Assembly (NCBI GenBank): GCA_011046175.1
Contig: DSBB01000379.1
Span: forward strand, 1-7,071
Direction: 5' to 3'
From: Candidatus Hydrogenedentota bacterium
GTDB taxonomy: Bacteria; Hydrogenedentota; Hydrogenedentia; Hydrogenedentales; CAITNO01
DNA length: 7,071 nt
Below, in pieces: positions 5,488-7,071 of the stretch. Every line of letters begins with the position of its first letter. The first letter of the stretch is position 1. The notes beneath the pieces are model-generated. The model was not told the DNA's origin. It did not search any database and saw nothing but the letters and a program-made list of their open reading frames with translations. The translations under genes were made by a program, and so were the position numbers.

Positions 5488-5553
5488 CTATGTTCCATGT
5501 ATAAGAGGAGCCGCGTTATGTTTTTGCGCCTTCGCTTGGACAACGACTTTCAT
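5488..5553 (-). CDS. Possible leader peptide upstream of ilvE
   Basis: A 21-codon ORF starting MKVVVQAK and containing PLIHGT at its end. Three consecutive Val codons near the start and a Leu-Ile pair recall the amino-acid-rich leader peptides of branched-chain operons. Against this, there is no clear ribosome-binding site, the predicted leftward start near 5565 leaves only about 12 nt of leader, and no clean terminator hairpin with a T run follows. It may well be chance. Confidence 0.15.
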   Translation of the reverse strand: MKVVVQAKAQKHNAAPLIHGT

Positions 5554-5570
5554 TTTTCGCAACAAATCGC

Positions 5571-5576
5571 ATTATA
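5571..5576 (-). promoter_or_regulatory. Possible -10 box for the ilvE cluster
   Basis: A perfect TATAAT reads leftward at 5576-5571. No good -35 box lies 15-19 nt upstream (CGGAGC at 17 nt), so it would need an activator or is fortuitous. It lies 9 nt from the kinase -35 box, so the two divergent promoters would interfere with each other. The ilvE leader would be about 230 nt. Confidence 0.3.
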
Positions 5577-5584
5577 GATTGTAC

Positions 5585-5613
5585 TTGTAAATTGCTCCGG
5601 AATCTGTTACAAT
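5585..5613 (+). promoter_or_regulatory. Promoter for the histidine kinase
   Basis: TTGTAA (5585-5590, 4 of 6) and TACAAT (5608-5613, 5 of 6) are 17 nt apart, and TG at 5605-5606 makes an extended -10. Transcription would start near 5620, leaving a leader of about 143 nt. Confidence 0.55.
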
Positions 5614-5712
5614 GTTTCTGTTCGCAGAGAAGCGGAAGCGGAGGCGTCGGTTTTTCCGGCATTTCTGCGCGCGCAGGCCGAGGCGTTGCGGCAATATAAA
5701 GAGGACAGGAGA

Positions 5713-5766
5713 ATGATCAGGAACGTGATTTGCAGAGCATCTTTTGAGAATGGGGGGGAACCATGA
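5713..5766 (+). CDS. 17-codon upstream ORF overlapping the kinase start
   Basis: The ORF MIRNVICRASFENGGEP has a strong ribosome-binding site: GAGGA (5701-5705) is 7 nt before its ATG. Its stop TGA (5764-5766) overlaps the kinase ATG (5763-5765) as ATGA, the classic coupling arrangement. A G7 tract (5752-5758) lies inside it. One extra G would put the upstream ORF in frame with the kinase, replacing Glu-Pro-stop with Gly-Thr followed by the kinase Met. It could be a coupling leader peptide or the true kinase N-terminus interrupted by a tract-length change or sequencing error. Expression is not shown. Confidence 0.35.
   Translation: MIRNVICRASFENGGEP
5752..5758. repeat. G7 tract at the kinase start
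   Basis: Seven G lie 4 nt before the kinase ATG at 5763, overlapping the region that would act as its Shine-Dalgarno (GGGGGGA). A change in length would alter both ribosome binding and the frame of the upstream ORF. Confidence 0.55.
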
Positions 5767-7071
5767 TTCAAACCTCCGTTCTCGCGCTTGCCATAGCGCT
5801 GCAGATCACCGCGGGCTTGTTGTCCGTGCGGTTGTTCTGGCGCGAGGGACGGCGGCGCGCATGGACGCTTGTCGCGTTAATCTTCATGGTCATCGGGATG
5901 CGTCGCAGTCTTATTGTCCTTACCGGGCTTCAGGAAGGCATTTACGCGCCGGAACAGGAATTCACCGAGCTGCTCACGCTGATGGTATTGTCGGGCTTTC
6001 TGCTGTTCGGCGTTTTCGCGATGAACTATTCCATCAAATCGTTGGAGAACACCAACCGCGCCCTGCGCGAGAGCGAGTTCACCTTTCGCACCATGGTGGA
6101 AAATCTTCCCGGCGCCGTTTACCGATGCAACGCCGACGGCGATCGCGCCATGTTGTACGTCAGCGACGGCATCGAGGCGCTGACAGGGCATCCCGCCGAA
6201 GAGTTCATTCACAATAAGACGCGCAGCTTCGGCAGCATCGTCCACGAAAAAGATTTGTCCACATGGTATTCTCGCCAAAAAAGCGTCACCGACAAACGAC
6301 CCTATGAAATACGATACCGGCTGCGGCACGCCAACGGCAATATTGTTTGCGTGCAGGACAAGGGGCGCGCGGCGTTTGACCACAAGGGGCGGCTGTTGTG
6401 GCTCAGCGGATTTATCTGGGACATAACGGACACCGTGGAAGCGGAAGCCAAGCAGTTGTCCCTTGAACGGCAGGTGCAACATGCGCAGAAGCTGAAAAGT
6501 TTGGGCGTATTGTCCGGCGGCGTCGCCCATGATTTTAACAACCTGCTCATGGCCATCCTGGGTCACGCCGAACTGGCGATGCTTGTGATCAGGCCCTCGG
6601 CGCCCGCCTACGAGAACATCTGGCAGATTCAACGCGCATCACAACGGGCCGCCGACCTGTGCAAGCAGTTGCTGGCGTATTCGGGGCGCGGCGCCTTCGA
6701 GATAAAAAAGATTCGGCTTCATGAACTTGTAACGGAAATGCTGGATTTGTTGAAAACCTCGGTTTCGAAAAAAGTCGCGCTGGACATTAAACTGTCGAAC
6801 GACCTTCCCGTCGTTTCCGGCGACCCGTCGCAGCTTACGCAAGTAATGATGAACCTGATCATCAACGCCTCGGAAGCGATTGGCGACAAAAAGGGAACCA
6901 TAACCGTGACGGGCAGCGTCTTGTCAAGCGCCGAAGATATACCCAGCGCCGCCTATAAGTCTGACGATATGCCCGCCGGTCGGTATGTGTGCGTCAGGAT
7001 AACCGACACCGGCTGCGGCATGAGCGAAGAGACAATGGGGCGCATTTTCGAGCCGTTTTTCACCACCAAAC
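5763..7071 (+). CDS. PAS-domain sensor histidine kinase, cut by the right edge
   Basis: A membrane sensor kinase with 436 residues visible and no stop before the window ends. Hydrophobic segments at about 3-24, 34-55 and 69-90 give three membrane helices and little extracellular sequence, so sensing is probably within the membrane or cytoplasmic. A PAS domain follows (about 103-225; ENLPGAVYRCN near its start, GFIWDITD closing it), then a short helical linker. The phosphoacceptor is His256 in GGVAHDFNNLL, the motif typical of kinases that often carry a C-terminal receiver domain. The ATPase domain shows the N box (QVMMNLIINASEAI, 360-373), the G1 box DTGCGM (415-420) and the F box FEPFFTTK (429-436); the G2 box would lie just outside. 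The start at 5763 overlaps a 17-codon upstream ORF, and no response regulator is visible in the window. The signal is unknown. Confidence 0.92.
   Translation, partial: MIQTSVLALAIALQITAGLLSVRLFWREGRRRAWTLVALIFMVIGMRRSLIVLTGLQEGIYAPEQEFTELLTLMVLSGFLLFGVFAMNYSIKSLENTNRALRESEFTFRTMVENLPGAVYRCNADGDRAMLYVSDGIEALTGHPAEEFIHNKTRSFGSIVHEKDLSTWYSRQKSVTDKRPYEIRYRLRHANGNIVCVQDKGRAAFDHKGRLLWLSGFIWDITDTVEAEAKQLSLERQVQHAQKLKSLGVLSGGVAHDFNNLLMAILGHAELAMLVIRPSAPAYENIWQIQRASQRAADLCKQLLAYSGRGAFEIKKIRLHELVTEMLDLLKTSVSKKVALDIKLSNDLPVVSGDPSQLTQVMMNLIINASEAIGDKKGTITVTGSVLSSAEDIPSAAYKSDDMPAGRYVCVRITDTGCGMSEETMGRIFEPFFTTK

Larger units (their letters stand above)
5335..5762. other. Divergent control region between ilvE and the histidine kinase
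   Basis: This 428-bp stretch has no convincing long gene. It contains a rightward promoter (5585-5613), a leftward TATAAT (5576-5571), a short inverted repeat TTTCAA/TTGAAA (5447-5452 with 5460-5465), the self-complementary CTGCGCGCGCAG (5665-5676), and a possible long-range pairing of CGCAGA (5623-5628) with TCTGCG (5664-5669) in the kinase leader. Two G7/C7 tracts lie at its two ends. I see no T-box signature or other riboswitch motif. Confidence 0.6.

Noticed and set aside
5309..5590. Plus-strand 93-codon frame across the ilvE 5' end and intergenic region
   Set aside because: No good ribosome-binding site, no motif, half of it antisense to ilvE and the rest across promoter sequence.
5877..6632. 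Minus-strand open frame (about 251 codons) opposite the kinase
   Set aside because: It is antisense to the PAS and His-box coding region, which is unambiguous on the plus strand.

Overview
This is a bacterial chromosomal segment that is moderately GC-rich by eye, with strong third-position G/C preference in every gene and canonical Shine-Dalgarno and sigma-70-like promoter sequences. It holds core metabolic genes and one sensor kinase. I see no rRNA, tRNA, CRISPR, insertion sequence or phage gene. The taxon cannot be fixed. A stand-alone IMP cyclohydrolase (purH without its transformylase half) and a PAS-type HDFNN histidine kinase would fit Desulfobacterota-like or PVC/Hydrogenedentes-like metagenomic lineages, but this is only an inference.

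Layout: (1) 8-838 (+), a classical short-chain dehydrogenase/reductase with all catalytic residues. (2) 920-977, a good promoter (TCGACA, 17 nt, TATAAT) with a 26-bp inverted repeat at the predicted transcription start. It leads into (3) a purine block: a single-domain IMP cyclohydrolase (1018-1623) and, 148 bp later, purD (1772-3052). (4) 3053-3307, a convergent intergenic region with a palindrome, a possible promoter, two GC-rich hairpins and a terminator-like hairpin. It may be only the purD 3' end or may encode a small RNA. (5) A leftward cluster read from right to left: ilvE-type branched-chain aminotransferase (5334-4405), a two-helix membrane protein of unknown function (4337-3960), and a class II aldolase (3973-3308) whose start overlaps the membrane gene by 14 bp. 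(6) 5335-5762, a 428-bp divergent control region with promoters in both directions and the only two G7/C7 tracts I noticed in the window. (7) 5763 to the right edge (+), a three-helix PAS histidine kinase cut off by the window end inside its ATPase domain.

How they fit: the two purine enzymes catalyse the second and the last step of de novo IMP synthesis and probably share the promoter at 920-948. The aminotransferase and the aldolase are translated from one leftward cluster. Their pairing is compatible with branched-chain amino acid synthesis next to an unrelated sugar-phosphate aldolase, or, more speculatively, with a methionine-salvage role. The kinase diverges from that cluster. A 17-codon upstream ORF, which ends in an ATGA overlap with the kinase start and carries one of the G7 tracts, is the most intriguing local detail.
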